Source of the DNA: Paraburkholderia kururiensis | GTDB taxonomy: Bacteria > Pseudomonadota > Gammaproteobacteria > Burkholderiales > Burkholderiaceae | Reading direction: 5' to 3' | NCBI RefSeq assembly: GCF_034424375.1 | Contig: NZ_CP139965.1 | Location: 558,001 to 622,000, forward strand | DNA: 64,000 nt | Shown here: positions 61,899 through 64,000 of the stretch, piece by piece | Position numbering within the stretch: position 1 is the stretch's first letter | Layout of the letters: each line of letters starts with the position of its first letter | Notes under the pieces: model-generated | Told to the model about the DNA's origin: nothing | The model's input: the letters and a program-made list of their open reading frames with translations, nothing else | Databases searched by the model: none | Made by a program: the position numbers and the translations under genes

Positions 61899-64000
61899 AT
61901 GTCCAACGACTATTCCGATCACGTTGCCGTTCCGCGGTTTGCCTTCGGCTCGTCGGCCCAGCCTGCCGCGGCCGCCGCGGCGGTTCCCGCATCGCAGATT
62001 GCGCGGTTCATCGAGGCGCACCGCCACGAGGGCTACCGCATCGCGAACCTCGATCCGCTCGACCTCGCCCCGCGCGCGGACGTCCCTGAACTCACGCCCG
62101 CCTTCCACGGGCTCGACCCCGACCAGATCCGGCCATCGGACAAGGACGGCTTTCCCGCGGCCGTCACCATCGAAGAACTGGAGCGGCAGCTCAAGCGCGT
62201 CTACTGCGGCGCGCTCGGGCTCGACGCGAGCGGCATGCGCAGCGAAGCGCGGCGCCGCTGGCTCTTTTCGCGCATGGAAGCGGAGCTGCTGTATCCGCGT
62301 GTCGTGCCCGAACAGGGCGAAGCGCTGCTGCGCCGCCTGCTCGACGCGGAGATGTGGGAGCGCCTCGTGGCCGAGCGCAACGAACACGCGAAGCGCTTCT
62401 CGCTGGAAGGCTGCGAGAGCCTCATTCCGCTCGTCGACGCGCTGATCGAGCACGCCGGCAGCCACGGCGTGCAGCAGATGTTTCTGGGCATGCCGCATCG
62501 CGGGCGCCTGAATACGCTCGTCAACGTGCTGGGCTTTCCCGTGCGGAAGATGCTGGCGTGCCTCGACCCCGAGTCCGACATCGCGGCCACGCAGACCGAC
62601 CTCGCCTACCACCTGGGCAGCACGGCGCGCAAAGCGACGCGCCACGGCCACGTGGACGTGTTCCTCGCGCACAACCCGTCGCATCTGCAAAGCGTGTATC
62701 CCGTGGTGAGCGGCATGGCGCGCGCGTGGCAGGACGAGCATCGCGGCGCGGGCTGCGTGCCTGTCGTCGTGCATGGCGACGCCGCGTTCGCGGGCCAGGG
62801 CATCGTGATGGAAACGCTGAACCTCACGCGCAAGAGCGGCTACGCGCTGGGCGGCACGATCCACGTCATCGTGAACAACCAGATCGGCTTCACCACGCCG
62901 AACCTCATGGACGTGTGCGAGCAGACCTGGTGCACGGACATCGCACGCATGATCGACGCGCCCGTGATCCACGTGAACGCCGACCATCCCGAAGACGTGC
63001 TGCGTGCCGCGCGCATCGCGTTCGACTACCGCATGAAGCATGGCGCGGACGTCGTCATCGACCTGATCGGCTACCGGCGCCTGGGTCACTCCGAGCACGA
63101 CATTCCGGCCATCACGCAGCCGCTCACGCAGGCCGCGGTGGGCGTGCATCCCACGGTGACGGAGCTGTATCACGATGCGCTCGCGCTCACCACGCCACTC
63201 GATGCGCTGCGCGCCGAGGCGCTAGGCAGGCTGGAGGCGCAGCGGCCGGAAAGCGAGGCGACTGGCGCCGATGCGGCTGCCGCGCGTACGGCAGCTCATA
63301 CGTCGCCGGCCTCGTTTCAACCGGTCTCGCTCGCGCGCCTTCAATCGTTGACGAAAACGCTCACGCGCGCGCCCGCCGGCTTCCGGCTGCACGAGTTCGT
63401 GCGCAATATCGCGGCGCGCTGGCAAGCCACCGTCGCAAGCGCGAGCAACGCCGCCGACTGGACCTTCGCCGAAAACCTGGCCTACGCCACGCTGCTCGAA
63501 GACGGCCACGGTATTCGTCTCTCGGGCATGGACGTGGGCCGCGGCACCTTCATGCATCGCCATGCCGTGTGGCACGCGCAGGCCGCGCTGCCGGGCATGG
63601 GCGGCGTGCATGTCCCGCTTCAGCACATCGGCGAACGGCAAGGCGCGTTCGATATCGTGAACTCGCCGCTCACCGAGGAAGCCGTGCTCGGCTTCGAGTA
63701 CGGCTACAGCGTGCAGGCGAAGCGCCGGCTGACGATCTGGGAAGCGCAGTTCGGCGACTTCGCAAACGGCGCGCAGGTCTTCATCGATCAGTACATCGCG
63801 GCCGGCGAGTACAAGTGGGGCTACCAGTCCGCGCTCGCGGTGCTGCTGCCGCACGGCCACGAAGGTGTAGGCCCGGAGCATTCGAACGGCTACCTGGGGC
63901 GCTTCCTGCAACTGTGCGCGGGCGGCAATCTGCGCGTGGCGGTGCCGTCCACGTCGGCGCAATGGTTCCATCTGCTGCGCGAGCAAGCCATGACGCAGCG
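61899..64000 (+). CDS. 2-oxoglutarate dehydrogenase E1-type protein, paralogue, partial
   Basis: The visible part runs 700 residues and continues beyond the window. It matches the E1 subunit of 2-oxoglutarate dehydrogenase, a thiamine-diphosphate enzyme of the citric acid cycle: GMPHRGRLNTLVNVLG, the cofactor-binding HGDAAFAGQGIVMETLNL and NNQIGFTTPNLMD, and the later GDFANGAQVFIDQYIAAGE are all family motifs. The N-terminus differs from the usual one (MSNDYSDHVAVPRFAFG instead of an E2-binding helix region). There is no adjacent gltA or sdh block, so it is probably a second copy. The ATG at 61899 was chosen as the first start with the E1 pattern. The E2/E3 partners, if adjacent, lie past the right edge. 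Confidence 0.88.
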   Translation, partial: MSNDYSDHVAVPRFAFGSSAQPAAAAAAVPASQIARFIEAHRHEGYRIANLDPLDLAPRADVPELTPAFHGLDPDQIRPSDKDGFPAAVTIEELERQLKRVYCGALGLDASGMRSEARRRWLFSRMEAELLYPRVVPEQGEALLRRLLDAEMWERLVAERNEHAKRFSLEGCESLIPLVDALIEHAGSHGVQQMFLGMPHRGRLNTLVNVLGFPVRKMLACLDPESDIAATQTDLAYHLGSTARKATRHGHVDVFLAHNPSHLQSVYPVVSGMARAWQDEHRGAGCVPVVVHGDAAFAGQGIVMETLNLTRKSGYALGGTIHVIVNNQIGFTTPNLMDVCEQTWCTDIARMIDAPVIHVNADHPEDVLRAARIAFDYRMKHGADVVIDLIGYRRLGHSEHDIPAITQPLTQAAVGVHPTVTELYHDALALTTPLDALRAEALGRLEAQRPESEATGADAAAARTAAHTSPASFQPVSLARLQSLTKTLTRAPAGFRLHEFVRNIAARWQATVASASNAADWTFAENLAYATLLEDGHGIRLSGMDVGRGTFMHRHAVWHAQAALPGMGGVHVPLQHIGERQGAFDIVNSPLTEEAVLGFEYGYSVQAKRRLTIWEAQFGDFANGAQVFIDQYIAAGEYKWGYQSALAVLLPHGHEGVGPEHSNGYLGRFLQLCAGGNLRVAVPSTSAQWFHLLREQAMTQ

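Noticed and set aside
60020..61906. Open frame of 628 codons opposite the chemoreceptor
   Set aside because: Its composition mirrors the receptor's codon positions and it shows no family motif; the plus-strand receptor is unmistakable.
1..64000. Search for tRNA, rRNA and CRISPR arrays
   Set aside because: No cloverleaf with a GGTTCRANYCC arm, no rRNA stretch and no regularly spaced identical repeats were seen by eye.

Overview
The window looks like a chromosomal segment of a Burkholderiaceae bacterium close to Paraburkholderia, Caballeronia or Trinickia. Protein-coding DNA is very GC-rich, and the gene content is typical of that family: a DUF4148 protein, a HiPIP, a MlaC-type protein, a HisN-type phosphatase and large exopolysaccharide clusters. 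The genus is inferred from protein resemblance, not from a marker gene. No rRNA, tRNA or CRISPR array was seen.

Layout. (1) 1-10.9 kb is an envelope block: a second-copy-type FtsH protease cut by the window edge, an NlpC/P60 lipoprotein, a BamA paralogue directly followed by an LptD paralogue, a small membrane protein, a lipoprotein and a HiPIP. (2) 10.9-15.6 kb is an island with visibly lower GC. It holds one large gene for a SIR2-domain protein of 1229 residues that resembles the antiphage DSR NADases. The gene is bracketed by degenerate short repeats, mostly direct on the left and all inverted on the right, and no transposase is present. (3) 15.8-43.2 kb is a Wzx/Wzy-dependent exopolysaccharide cluster. 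It contains rmlC and rmlA, a nucleotide-sugar epimerase, a WbaP/WcaJ-type initiating transferase, four further glycosyltransferases, two acyltransferases, Wzx, Wzy, the Wza/Wzc export pair, a periplasmic PslG-like glycosidase, an unusual tandem alpha/beta-hydrolase, a PAP2 phosphatase, ManC, a Crp/Fnr regulator and a VpsR-like sigma-54 activator. (4) 44.2-48.3 kb carries a PhyH oxygenase, a serine hydrolase and an IlvD/Edd sugar-acid dehydratase. (5) 48.5-53.1 kb is an ECF sigma-factor module: the sigma factor lies between two anti-sigma-like membrane proteins, next to a DUF4148 protein and a catalase-like/cytochrome b561 pair. Four promoter-like sites of one design, GGAATAA-N14-TGTT, lie in front of these genes. 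(6) 53.1-64 kb has a CoA-transferase, a dienelactone hydrolase, a diguanylate cyclase, a GNAT acetyltransferase, an orphan MlaC, HisN, a chemoreceptor with a FliA-like promoter, and a 2-oxoglutarate dehydrogenase E1 paralogue running off the right edge.

How the genes work together. The exopolysaccharide genes make a complete-looking route from activated sugars (dTDP-rhamnose type and GDP-mannose) through lipid-linked repeat assembly, flipping, polymerisation and export. RmlB, RmlD and a Wzb-type phosphatase must come from elsewhere. The sigma-54 activator and the nearby GGDEF protein suggest control by cyclic di-GMP. The least familiar parts are the SIR2 island and the shared promoter design of the ECF module.
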